From contig JAJQCJ010000048.1 in the NCBI GenBank assembly GCA_021202775.1, positions 1 through 41,965 on the forward strand: DNA of 41,965 bases, given 5' to 3'. A program made the position numbers and the translations under genes. The DNA comes from Clostridiales bacterium (GTDB lineage Bacteria > Bacillota > Clostridia > Oscillospirales > Oscillospiraceae). The number at the start of each line of letters is the position of its first letter. The stretch's first letter is position 1. This document shows, one piece after another, positions 8,647 to 18,090 of the stretch. The notes beneath the pieces were generated by a model. The model did not search any database. It saw only the letters and a list, made by a program, of their open reading frames with translations, and was not told where the DNA came from.

Positions 8647-8689
8647 TTAGAAGCAACTAATTGACAAGCTGGGTTAGTTGTGCTAAACT
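8647..8689 (+). promoter_or_regulatory. feo operon promoter with overlapping TTAG/CTAA palindromes (possible DtxR/IdeR-type operator)
   Basis: TTGACA (8661-8666)-N17-TAAACT (8684-8689); TTAGAAGCAACTAA (8647-8660), TTAGTTGTGCTAA (8674-8686), CAACTAA...TTAGTTG. Confidence 0.55.
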
Positions 8690-8745
8690 TACAATGTAAG
8701 GTAAGCATAGGCTAACGCGATCAGTTATACAAGGGATGGTGAATC

Positions 8746-8967
8746 ATGATGCCGCTGTCTATGGCAAACATTGGCACAACATGGAAGGTCGATACGATCA
8801 AGGGAAAAGAGGAAACCAGACACCACCTGGAGAACCTTGGCTTTGTTCCGGGCTGCACCGTTTCCGTGGTGACTGTGCTGGGCGGTAACCTGATTGTCCG
8901 GGTAAAGGACACGCGGGTTGCCCTCAATCAATCGCTGGCCGCAAAAATCTGGGGAGAGGAAGTTTGA
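8746..8967 (+). CDS. feoA: FeoA family ferrous iron transport protein
   Basis: 73 aa SH3-like FeoA: HHLENLGFVPGCTVSVVTVLGGNLIVRVKDTRVALNQSLAAKIW. Confidence 0.8.
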   Translation: MMPLSMANIGTTWKVDTIKGKEETRHHLENLGFVPGCTVSVVTVLGGNLIVRVKDTRVALNQSLAAKIWGEEV

Positions 8968-8969
8968 GC

Positions 8970-9191
8970 ATGAAATCTCTGAAGGAAGTCGCCATCGGCG
9001 AGACCGTCACCGTCACCAAGCTGGTGGGCGAGGGTTCCGTCCGGCGCAGAATCATGGACATGGGCATCGTCAAGGGCGTCTCCATTTATGTCCGCAAGGT
9101 GGCCCCCCTGGGCGACCCCATTGAAGTCACCGTCCGGGGCTACGAACTGAGCATCCGTAAGAGCGAAGCAGAGCACATTATGGTGGAATAA
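8970..9191 (+). CDS. feoA: FeoA family ferrous iron transport protein (second copy)
   Basis: VRRRIMDMGIVKGVSIYVRKVAPLGDPIEVTVRGYELSIRKSEAEHI; ATG after ggggagagga. Confidence 0.85.
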   Translation: MKSLKEVAIGETVTVTKLVGEGSVRRRIMDMGIVKGVSIYVRKVAPLGDPIEVTVRGYELSIRKSEAEHIMVE

Positions 9192-9271
9192 GGGGCATTT
9201 TGTGTGTCTGCTTTCCCTTTTGTGCTTTAGTTAGTCCATTCAAACCTTTTTGAGGAAGCGAGGAAATTCGT

Positions 9272-11431
9272 ATGGCAGAAGTAAAGATTGCGCTTGCCGG
9301 CAATCCCAACTGCGGCAAGACAACCATGTTTAACGAGCTGACCGGCGCCAGCCAGTACGTCGGCAACTGGCCCGGCGTCACCGTGGAGAAGAAAGAGGGC
9401 AAATTGAAGGGCCATAAGGAGGTCATCATCGAGGACCTCCCCGGCATCTACTCCCTGTCCCCCTACACGTTGGAGGAAGTGGTCAGCCGTACTTATCTCA
9501 TCAATGAGAAGCCGGATGCGATTCTGAACCTGGTGGACGCCTCCAACCTGGAGCGGAACCTGTATCTGACCACCCAGCTGCTGGAAGTGGGCGTGCCCGT
9601 GGTGGTGGCCCTGAACATGATCGACCTGGTGGAGAAGAACGGCGACAAGATCGACACGAAGAAGCTCTCCAAGGTTCTGGGCTGCCCCGTGGTGGAGACC
9701 AGCGCCGTCAGCGGCAAGGGCGTCATGGAGGCCGCCGAGGCCGCCATCGCCCAGACGAAGAAGGCCGCTCCCCAGCCCAAGTGGTTCGACTCGGACATTG
9801 AGGCGGTGCTGGAGCAGCTGGAAAACGCCGTCCGCGGCAAGTGCGACCCCGCCCACGAGCGTTGGTACGCCGTCAAGCTGTTTGAGCATGACAGCAAGGC
9901 CATCGAGGCCCTGAAACTGACCCCCTCCGCCCTGGAGCCGCTGAACGCCTCCATCAAGGCGCTGGAGCAGGACTATGACGACGACAGCGAGAGCATCATC
10001 ACCTCCGGCCGCTATGAGGCCATTGCCGCCATGCTCCAGGGCGCCTATCAGAAGAAGCCCCAGGCCATGTCCACCAGCGACAAGATCGACCGCATCGTCA
10101 CCAACCGCATCGCGGCCCTGCCCATTTTCGCCGTGGTCATGTGGGCGGTCTACTACATCTCCATCAACACCATCGGCGGCATCTGCACCGACTGGGTGAA
10201 CGATGTGCTGTTCGGCGAGTGGATTCCCGGCGCCATCGACGTGGTGCTGGAGGCCGTTGGCTGCGCCGACTGGCTCTACAGCCTGATTCAGGACGGCATT
10301 GTGGCCGGCGTCGGCGCGGTGCTGGGCTTCGTGCCTCAGATGATGGTGCTGTTCCTCTGCCTGGCCATTTTGGAGGACTGCGGCTATATGGCCCGTATCG
10401 CCTTCATCATGGACAGAATTTTCCGCCGGTTCGGCCTGTCCGGCAAGTCCTTCATCCCCCTCCTCATCGGCACCGGCTGCGGCGTGCCTGCCATTCAGGC
10501 TTCCCGCACCATCGAGAACGATAAGGACCGGAAGATGACCATCATGACCACCACCTTCATCCCCTGCAGCGCCAAGCTGCCCATCATCGCCCTGATTGCC
10601 GGGGCCCTGTTCCCGGATTCCTCCTGGGTGGCCCCCTCCGCCTACTTTGTGGGCATTGCCGCCGTCATTGTCTCCGGCATCATCCTGAAGAAGACTTCCC
10701 TCTTCGCAGGGGACCCCGCTCCCTTCGTCATGGAGCTGCCCCCCTACCATATGCCCCGGCCCAAGGGTCTGCTGATCCATATGTGGGACCGCAGCAAGGC
10801 CTTCATCAAGAAGGCAGGCACCATCATCCTGCTGTCCACCATCGTGATTTGGTTCCTCCAGAGCTTCGGCTTTGCGGACGGCAGCTTCGGCATGGTGGAT
10901 GCGGAGGACTCCATCCTGGCCGCCATCGGCGGCGTCATCGCCGTCATCTTCCAGCCCTTGGGCTGGGGCCACTGGCAGGCAGCCGTGGGCGCCATCACCG
11001 GCCTGATCGCCAAGGAGAACGTGGTGGGCACCCTGGCCCAGCTGTACAGCGGTCTGGAGGAGGTCTCCGAGGAAGGCGAGGAGATCTGGTCCGTCCTGCC
11101 CATGTACTTCACCCAAGTCAGCGCCTACAGCTATCTGGTGTTCAACCTGCTGTGCGCCCCCTGCTTCGCCGCCATCGGTGCGGTGCGCCGCGAGATGGGC
11201 AGCGGCAAGTGGACCTGGATGGCCATCGGCTGGCAGTGCGGCCTGGCCTACTGCGTCAGCCTGGTGATTTACCAGTTTGGCTCCCTCCTCTTTGACGGCG
11301 CCAGCTTCGGCGTGGGCACCGTGGCCGCCATCCTGGTGGTTATCCTCTTCGTCTACTTCCTGGTGCGCCCGGCAAAGAAGTCCGGCAGCGAGACCCTGTC
11401 CAGCGTGGCTGCCCGGGAGCAGGCCTCCTGA
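9272..11431 (+). CDS. feoB: ferrous iron transport protein B
   Basis: AGNPNCGKTTMFNELTG G1 motif, DLPGIYSLSPYT, GYMARIAFIMDR, GFVPQ...; multiple TMs. Confidence 0.95.
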   Translation: MAEVKIALAGNPNCGKTTMFNELTGASQYVGNWPGVTVEKKEGKLKGHKEVIIEDLPGIYSLSPYTLEEVVSRTYLINEKPDAILNLVDASNLERNLYLTTQLLEVGVPVVVALNMIDLVEKNGDKIDTKKLSKVLGCPVVETSAVSGKGVMEAAEAAIAQTKKAAPQPKWFDSDIEAVLEQLENAVRGKCDPAHERWYAVKLFEHDSKAIEALKLTPSALEPLNASIKALEQDYDDDSESIITSGRYEAIAAMLQGAYQKKPQAMSTSDKIDRIVTNRIAALPIFAVVMWAVYYISINTIGGICTDWVNDVLFGEWIPGAIDVVLEAVGCADWLYSLIQDGIVAGVGAVLGFVPQMMVLFLCLAILEDCGYMARIAFIMDRIFRRFGLSGKSFIPLLIGTGCGVPAIQASRTIENDKDRKMTIMTTTFIPCSAKLPIIALIAGALFPDSSWVAPSAYFVGIAAVIVSGIILKKTSLFAGDPAPFVMELPPYHMPRPKGLLIHMWDRSKAFIKKAGTIILLSTIVIWFLQSFGFADGSFGMVDAEDSILAAIGGVIAVIFQPLGWGHWQAAVGAITGLIAKENVVGTLAQLYSGLEEVSEEGEEIWSVLPMYFTQVSAYSYLVFNLLCAPCFAAIGAVRREMGSGKWTWMAIGWQCGLAYCVSLVIYQFGSLLFDGASFGVGTVAAILVVILFVYFLVRPAKKSGSETLSSVAAREQAS

Positions 11432-11482
11432 CCCCTGTTTACCTCCTATCAACCCCTTATTCCACAGGAAGGAGCGTTCTTT

Positions 11483-11641
11483 ATGGGAACCGCAGTTGTC
11501 TTACTGGTATTGATCGTGATTGTGGTCCTGGCCATCCGCTCCACCTTCGGCCTCGGAAAAAAGAAGCATTCCGACGGTTCCGGCGGCGGATGCGGCGGCG
11601 GGTGCAGCAGCTGCCCCTATTGCGACAGCTGCAAGAAGTGA
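11483..11641 (+). CDS. FeoB-associated Cys-rich membrane protein
   Basis: 52 aa small ORF not in supplied track: MGTAVVLLVLIVIVVLAIRSTFGLGKKKHSDGSGGGCGGGCSSCPYCDSCKK*; RBS aggaagga; directly downstream of feoB. Confidence 0.85.
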   Translation: MGTAVVLLVLIVIVVLAIRSTFGLGKKKHSDGSGGGCGGGCSSCPYCDSCKK

Positions 11642-11680
11642 AGCGCTGACCGAACCCAGAGAACCGTATCATTTGCCCGG

Positions 11681-11719
11681 CGGCGTGACGGCTGAAACCG
11701 TCACGCCGCTGTTTTTGTT
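11681..11719 (+). terminator. rho-independent terminator of feo operon
   Basis: CGGCGTGACGG-ctgaaa-CCGTCACGCCG then GTTTTTGTTT. Confidence 0.8.
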
Positions 11720-11839
11720 TCGCGGGAGTATACAGTGTGTGTTTAGCCGTTTTCTCTTAAAATAAGGGTTGATATAAGCGCAACGTTTTTTCTTGCCCGC
11801 ATGGCCGTTCATTTCTTAGATGAGGATACTGGGAGGAAC

Positions 11840-12185
11840 TAGAGCGTTTGCCCTTGCCAGGGCATGGCCTGCTTTTCTTGCGCCGCCAAGAAAAGCAGCA
11901 AAAGAAGGCGGCTCAAGAGGGAGGCCTGTGGCCCCCCTCTTAAGAATCTCCCCGTATCCCGCTGGGCTTCGCGCCGCCCGACCTGCAAGTGGTCTATCCC
12001 GTTAGAGACGTTGTAGCTTGCTACGCACCAAAGCTGCCGCCGATGGCGGCTGGCAGGGATTGCCGCCACGTCCCTGCCGTCAAGCGGCATTTCCGCTGCG
12101 CTCCCTATGCCTAGCAGCGGGACGGGCGGCAATTTTGTTGCCCTTTGGTCGTAGAAATCTGACTGTAAGGCTACGTTCTCCCCCT
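11840..12185. other. structured intergenic region rich in hairpins (repeat element or ncRNA candidate)
   Basis: CTGCTTTTCTTG-cgccgc-CAAGAAAAGCAG (11869-11898), GGCAGGGA...TCCCTGCC (12052-12078), GCCGCC/GGCGGC, GGGCGGCAA..TTGCCC; predicted ORFs here are low-complexity. Confidence 0.35.
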
Positions 12186-12311
12186 CAACCCAGGATAAAT
12201 TGTATTTTAAAGTTGATGACATTGCAAAACGGTCAGAGATATTGTATAATCATGGAACCTGAATCCATACGGCTGCGGCCTTCCCCATTCCCATAAAGGA
12301 GCGAACAAGCT

Positions 12312-14384
12312 ATGATACGAAAGAAATCCTACGGCCACCCCTTTGACACGGAGGCGGTGGTGGGCCCCTGCGAAGTGCTGGACGGACCACTGCCCTTTCT
12401 AACCGAGGAGGGCGGCGGGCGGTTCTCCTGCCCCCTGGATGAGGACGCGGTGGTGTACGGCCTGGGGGAGAACGTCCGGGGCATCAACAAGCGGGGCTGG
12501 ATCTATGAAAGCCTCTGCTCCGACAACCCCAACCACCGGGAGGACACCCGCGCCCTCTACGGGGCGCACAACTTCTTGGTGGTGGATGGGGCCCAGCGGT
12601 TCGGCGTGTTTGTGGACTATCCCGGCAAGGTGACCTTTGGCGTGGGCTATACGGACAGCGGCCTCCTGACGATTCAGACGGAGGAGCCTGACCTGAACCT
12701 CTACCTCATCGACGGGGACAGCCCGGAGGACATCGTCCGGCAGTTCCGCGTTCTTGTGGGGCGGAGCTATATTCCCCCCAAGTGGGCCTTCGGCTATGGG
12801 CAGAGCCGATGGAGCTATATGACCGCCGATGAAGTGCGGGAGGTGGCTGCCCGCTATCGGGAGGCAGGCATCCCCCTGGACGCCATTTATCTCGACATTG
12901 ACTACATGGACGGATACAAGGACTTCACCGTAAACCGGGAGGCCTTCCCCGACCTGTCCGGCCTGGCCGCTGAGCTGAAGGAACAGGGCATCCGCCTGGT
13001 GCCCATCATTGACGCCGGGGTGAAAATTGAGCCGGGGTACCCCGTCTACGAGGAAGGGGTTCGTCAGGGCTGCTTCTGCAAGGAGGCGGACGGGTCGGAT
13101 TTTGTGGCCGCCGTCTGGCCGGGGCGGGTACACTTCCCGGACGTGCTGAACGAGGAGGCCCGGCGCTGGTTCGGCGGACACTACCAAGCGCTGCTGGACC
13201 AGGGCATTGAGGGCTTCTGGAACGACATGAACGAGCCCTCCATCTTCTATTCCGAGAAGCGTCTGGAAAGCACCTTCGCGCAGCTGGACGGGTACCGCGC
13301 AAAAAATCTGGACCTTCACACCTATGGCGCATTGCAGGGGCTGGTGGCAGGGCTGAAAAACAACCCGGAGGACTACAAGTGCTTTTACCATCGGCATAAG
13401 GACGGCCTTGTGCGCCACGACAGGGTGCATAACCTCTACGGCTACAACATGACCCGCGCCGCCGGGGAGGCCATCGAGGCCCTGGAGCCGGAGAAGCGCA
13501 TCCTGCTGTTCTCCCGCTCCTCCTACATCGGGATGCACCGTTACGGCGGCATCTGGACCGGGGATAACCTGTCCTGGTGGTCCCACATCCTGCTGAATTT
13601 GCAGATGATGCCCTCCCTGAATATGTGCGGCTTCCTCTACACCGGGGCCGACCTGGGGGGCTTTGGCGCAGACACCACAGAGGACCTGCTGCTGCGCTGG
13701 CTGGCCCTGGGCATTTTCACCCCGCTGATGCGGAACCATTCCGCCATGGGCACCCGGCGGCAGGAGGTCTATCGCTTCCCCCATGTGGAGGCGTTCCGGC
13801 AGATCATCTCCCTGCGCTATGTCCTCCTGCCTTACCTCTACAGTGAATATATGAAAGCGGCCCTGGGAAACGGGATGTATTTCCGTCCCCTGGCCTTCGC
13901 CTACCCGGAGGACGCCTTCGCCCGGCAGGTGGAGGATCAGCTGATGGTGGGGGAGAGCGTGATGATCGCGCCGGTCTATCAACAGAACGCCAGGGGGCGC
14001 TACGTCTACCTGCCGGAGCGGATGAAGCTGGTGCGGTTCGGTGGCTCCCATGCGGCGGGGCAGAACGTGCTGGAGACGGTGCGGGAGGAGCTTCTGGAGC
14101 CGGGCCACCATTACATCGAGGTGGCTTTGGACGAGGTGGTCTTTTTCCTGCGGCCTGGGCACCTTGTCCCGGTGTCCCGGGGCGGCTGCTGCGTGGAGGA
14201 CGTGGACTTCACCCATTTGAAGCTGCTGGGTTATCCGGAGGGCGGCTGCTCCTACGAGCTGTATGACGACGACGGCTTTTCCCGGGATTATGACGACCCC
14301 GCCCACATCACCCGCATCTGTGTGGACGGCGACGGTATGATACATACCGAGGGGACCGCGGGGAAAGAAGTACAATGGCTGTGA
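12312..14384 (+). CDS. glycoside hydrolase family 31 (alpha-glucosidase-like)
   Basis: IPPKWAFGYGQSRWSYMT, LDIDYMDGYKDFTVN, FWNDMNEPSIF, GGIWTGDNLSWW. Confidence 0.93.
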   Translation: MIRKKSYGHPFDTEAVVGPCEVLDGPLPFLTEEGGGRFSCPLDEDAVVYGLGENVRGINKRGWIYESLCSDNPNHREDTRALYGAHNFLVVDGAQRFGVFVDYPGKVTFGVGYTDSGLLTIQTEEPDLNLYLIDGDSPEDIVRQFRVLVGRSYIPPKWAFGYGQSRWSYMTADEVREVAARYREAGIPLDAIYLDIDYMDGYKDFTVNREAFPDLSGLAAELKEQGIRLVPIIDAGVKIEPGYPVYEEGVRQGCFCKEADGSDFVAAVWPGRVHFPDVLNEEARRWFGGHYQALLDQGIEGFWNDMNEPSIFYSEKRLESTFAQLDGYRAKNLDLHTYGALQGLVAGLKNNPEDYKCFYHRHKDGLVRHDRVHNLYGYNMTRAAGEAIEALEPEKRILLFSRSSYIGMHRYGGIWTGDNLSWWSHILLNLQMMPSLNMCGFLYTGADLGGFGADTTEDLLLRWLALGIFTPLMRNHSAMGTRRQEVYRFPHVEAFRQIISLRYVLLPYLYSEYMKAALGNGMYFRPLAFAYPEDAFARQVEDQLMVGESVMIAPVYQQNARGRYVYLPERMKLVRFGGSHAAGQNVLETVREELLEPGHHYIEVALDEVVFFLRPGHLVPVSRGGCCVEDVDFTHLKLLGYPEGGCSYELYDDDGFSRDYDDPAHITRICVDGDGMIHTEGTAGKEVQWL

Positions 14385-14391
14385 TATGACA

Positions 14392-14437
14392 AAAAACGAG
14401 GCTTGAGAACCCGTTTCTGTTCTCAAGCCTCGTTTTT
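14392..14437. terminator. bidirectional terminator between convergent GH31 and NifH-like genes
   Basis: AAAAACGAGGCTTGAGAAC-ccgtttct-GTTCTCAAGCCTCGTTTTT, 19-bp perfect stem with A/T tails. Confidence 0.85.
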
Positions 14438-14457
14438 CGTTGCAGGCAGGGGAAGGG

Positions 14458-15306
<849 letters not shown>

Positions 15307-15326
15307 TCATCGGAACCGTTTTGCCG

Positions 15327-16427
15327 TTACAGCACGCTGTCCAGCCACCGGTTCAGTTGGTCGCCCACCAGAGGCGGCAGCGTGCCGGAGGGGGCAATGG
15401 ACCCCTCGCAGGGCAGGTTCACCCATTTGGCCCCCTCCGGGGCCAGGGTGCTGGCGTTCTCATCGGCCAGAATCAGCTGATAGCCGCCCTGTTCCAGCAG
15501 GGTCTTGAACTGCTCCTCGCTTTTCAGCTTCACGTCGCCGGGGAGCTGCTGCGCTTTGTCCATGGTGAAGAAGCTGGCCACCTGCACGCCCTCCATGCCG
15601 TACTCCAACTGGAGCGTGGCGCGGATGGCGTTTGCCATGAACTGCTCCGCCACGATCAGCACCTTCGGTGCGCCCGCCCCATTCTGAGGCAGCGCCGGGG
15701 ATGTGCCGCTCTGCACCGCCTGGGCCAGCCGCTGGCTCCACGCCGCGCCGAAAGGGACGCCCGCCACATAGGGGGTTCCATAGGCGGATTGCAGCGCCTT
15801 CGCCGCCCGCAGCCCTGCCACAGAGGTGACCAGATTGCACCGGGCGTTGGCCGCCTGCTTCAGGTTGGACAGGGTTTCCCGTCCGCCCCAGCGGGACAGG
15901 ACGGGTCCGCAGTTCTGACCGGCCCAGCGGTCCACCTCCTCCAGGTTGCCGCTGCCCCAGTTCAGGGCGCTGCCGCCCATCAGGTTGACGCCGGAGGGTG
16001 TGCCCGTGGGCTGGGCCACCACGGTTTTCGCCAGGACCTCCAGGCTTCGGGCCACGCCGTTCTCCCAGGTCTTGTGGCCGGTGACCTCCACCGCCGCGGC
16101 GGGGAGGCCGCTCTCCCGGGTGATCTGCTCCGCGATCTCCCCCAGGTCGGTGCCGATCATGGAGGCGCAGGGGGCCGCGCACAGCAGCACGAACTTTGGC
16201 CCCAGCTGATTGGCCCCGGTGCGGTAGGCCTGCAGCACCTTCTCCCTGGTGCCGCCCACCACGTCCTCGGAGCGGATGTGGGATGCCACCATGCGGACGG
16301 CGTGGCTCCTGCTGCGGTACTCTGTGCTGTCGTCAATGATGCCCATGCCGTCGGTATTGCTGACCACCTCTTCCAGGCCAAAGGTGTCCGCCAGGAAGGG
16401 GGGCATATAGCGCCAAAGATTTTTCAT
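15327..16427 (-). CDS. nitrogenase component 1-type oxidoreductase-like protein (second component-1 protein)
   Basis: MKNLWRYMPPFLADTFGLEEVVSNTDGMGIIDDSTEY..., SEDVVGGTREKVLQAY, VLLCAAPCASMIGTDLGEIAEQI, NLMGGSALNWGSGNLEEV; ATG overlaps upstream stop. Confidence 0.8.
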   Translation of the reverse strand: MKNLWRYMPPFLADTFGLEEVVSNTDGMGIIDDSTEYRSRSHAVRMVASHIRSEDVVGGTREKVLQAYRTGANQLGPKFVLLCAAPCASMIGTDLGEIAEQITRESGLPAAAVEVTGHKTWENGVARSLEVLAKTVVAQPTGTPSGVNLMGGSALNWGSGNLEEVDRWAGQNCGPVLSRWGGRETLSNLKQAANARCNLVTSVAGLRAAKALQSAYGTPYVAGVPFGAAWSQRLAQAVQSGTSPALPQNGAGAPKVLIVAEQFMANAIRATLQLEYGMEGVQVASFFTMDKAQQLPGDVKLKSEEQFKTLLEQGGYQLILADENASTLAPEGAKWVNLPCEGSIAPSGTLPPLVGDQLNRWLDSVL

Positions 16428-17905
16428 CGGTACATTCCTCCGTTTCCGTCTGTCAGCTGACGCAGCAGTTCCGTGCTGGCGGCGTAGCCGCACTGGACGG
16501 CAGGTGTGCCCCGCCGGCCGCCGTGGCCGCCGTAGCCCGGTTTGCCGCCTTCACCTTGGCCGCGGCCGGCCCATTCCGGCTTGCCGCTGCCTTCGCCGCG
16601 ACCGCGTCCGGCCCATTCCGGTTTGCCGCCGCCTTCGCCGCGACTGCGTCCGGCCCATTCCGGCCTGCCGCCGCCTTCGCCGCGGCCGCGTCCGGCCCAT
16701 TCCGGTCTGCCGCCGCCTTCGCCGCGACTGCGTCCAGCCCATTCCGGTTTGCCGCCGCCTTCACCGCGGCCCCGTCCGGCCCATTCCGGTTTGCCGCCGC
16801 CTTCGCCGCGGCTGCGTCCGGCCCATTCCGGTCTGCCGCCGCCTTCGCCGCGGCCCCGGCCCTGTCCGCCGTAACCGGGCCTTCCGACGCCGTAGCCACC
16901 CTGGCGGCCCACGGCCTTTTCCACCTTCACGGAGGGGGCGCTGGCCGCGAACCAGCTTTGCAGGTCCTGATTGTCACTGTTCAGCTCCGCCGTCACCCGA
17001 TTGACGGGCAGGCCCGCCTCGTACAGCCACTTTGCCACGGCAAGGCTGCCCTCCACGGTGACGGTGCTGCCGCCGCAGGCGTCCTTCGCCTGGGAAAGCT
17101 GTTCCTCCAGCCGGGCGCGATAGGCCGCCGTGTCCAGCGTGACCCCCAGGGCCTGGCCGATGGTCTGATAGGCCTTTTCCAGCGCCTCCGCGCCGTAAAC
17201 GCCGCCCAGCACCACATAGGGGATGCCCAGCCGGGCCTGGAGCCGCTGGCCCAGGGCCTCGCCGCCGTCCTCTACGCAGACGATGTTCAGGTGTGCCCTG
17301 GCCATCTCCTGATACTGGGCGAAGGTTTTGCACTCCCGCAGGAGGTTGATGTGCCGAATCCCTGCCCCGGTGAGCAGCTGGCGCAGCTCGCTGTCCGGCG
17401 CCAGCTCGCCGGTGGTCAGCACGTTGACGCTGACCTCCTCACTCCGCTCCGCCTTTTGCAGCAGATCGTAGACCATGGAATCCACCGAATCCTCGTCCGC
17501 CGCCCCGGCGTCGTGCTGCACGCCGCACAGGTGACAGCCCGTGTGGGCGCGGACGGGTACGCCGGTTTTCGCCTCCATCTTGTCGATGAGGAGCTGCCAG
17601 TCCGTGGACAGCAGCGCCGCCTGGCAGCCCGCCGTCAGGTAGATGCCGCCGGGGTGCCGCTCCTCCACCAGCTCCGTGATGGCCTCCTCAATTTTGCTCA
17701 GGTAGCGCCCGGTGATGAAGTCCACCTCGTCCAGGCACAGGAAGGCCAGCCGCCCCTGCTTTTGCAGCTCGGTCAGCTCCTGGGCCCGGTGACGGGTGCA
17801 GGCCATGGCCCCGATAAAGAGGATCTGGGTTTCCGGCACCAGGGCGAAGCCGCTGAAGGCCATGCCCCGCTGCTTCTGTTTCGTAATCGTTCTCGTTGTA
17901 TTCAC
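16424..17905 (-). CDS. nitrogenase component 1-type oxidoreductase-like protein with C-terminal Arg/Gly-rich tandem repeat region
   Basis: ILFIGAMACTRHRAQEL, CLDEVDFITGRYLSKIEEAI, IYLTAGCQAALLSTDW, GIPYVVLGGVYGAEALEKAYQTIG; followed by (GEGGG[RK]PEWAGR[SG]R)x7. Confidence 0.82.
   Translation of the reverse strand: MNTTRTITKQKQRGMAFSGFALVPETQILFIGAMACTRHRAQELTELQKQGRLAFLCLDEVDFITGRYLSKIEEAITELVEERHPGGIYLTAGCQAALLSTDWQLLIDKMEAKTGVPVRAHTGCHLCGVQHDAGAADEDSVDSMVYDLLQKAERSEEVSVNVLTTGELAPDSELRQLLTGAGIRHINLLRECKTFAQYQEMARAHLNIVCVEDGGEALGQRLQARLGIPYVVLGGVYGAEALEKAYQTIGQALGVTLDTAAYRARLEEQLSQAKDACGGSTVTVEGSLAVAKWLYEAGLPVNRVTAELNSDNQDLQSWFAASAPSVKVEKAVGRQGGYGVGRPGYGGQGRGRGEGGGRPEWAGRSRGEGGGKPEWAGRGRGEGGGKPEWAGRSRGEGGGRPEWAGRGRGEGGGRPEWAGRSRGEGGGKPEWAGRGRGEGSGKPEWAGRGQGEGGKPGYGGHGGRRGTPAVQCGYAASTELLRQLTDGNGGMYR
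16568..16861 (-). repeat. coding minisatellite: seven 42-nt units encoding GEGGG[R/K]PEWAGR[S/G]R
   Basis: plus-strand unit ggcccattccggtttgccgccgccttcgccgcgactgcgtcc repeated 7 times with point variants; exact 42-nt spacing. Confidence 0.95.
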
Positions 17906-17968
17906 TCAAAAATCATCCTTTGCTGAATCGCCCCGCCGATGCGGGTTGTTTTTCCTTGGTATGGCTTT

Positions 17969-18004
17969 ATTCTATCACCCTTCGTTTTATTTGTCAAGGT
18001 ACCT
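17969..18004 (-). promoter_or_regulatory. promoter of nitrogenase-like operon
   Basis: minus-strand TTGACA (17992-17997)-N17-TAGAAT (17969-17974); AGGTACCT palindrome overlaps the -35. Confidence 0.65.
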
Positions 18005-18025
18005 AACGATTATTTTTTTGAAAAA

Positions 18026-18052
18026 GGGACGCCGAGCTTTTTTCGGCGTCCC
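18026..18052 (-). terminator. terminator downstream of SDR gene
   Basis: minus-strand GGGACGCCGA...TCGGCGTCCC followed by TTTTTC. Confidence 0.75.
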
Positions 18053-18090
18053 TGATACAGTTGAGAAAGAACGTTACCGGAAACCGGCGC

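Noticed and set aside
9227-11452. 741-aa minus-strand ORF opposite feoB
   Set aside because: Shadow ORF of feoB; same compositional artefact as other antisense ORFs (2970-4835, 12399-14426, 30564-32471, 32851-35277)
11839-12222. 127-aa minus ORF in the feo/GH31 intergenic block
   Set aside because: No RBS or motif, low-complexity translation of hairpin-rich DNA; treated as non-coding
16568-16861. Regular repeats considered as CRISPR array
   Set aside because: Units are contiguous with no unique spacers and are in-frame coding
16523-17926. 467-aa plus-strand ORF spanning the repeat-containing nitrogenase-like gene
   Set aside because: 42-nt units keep several frames open; the minus-strand frame has the PF00148-like motifs, promoter and operon context
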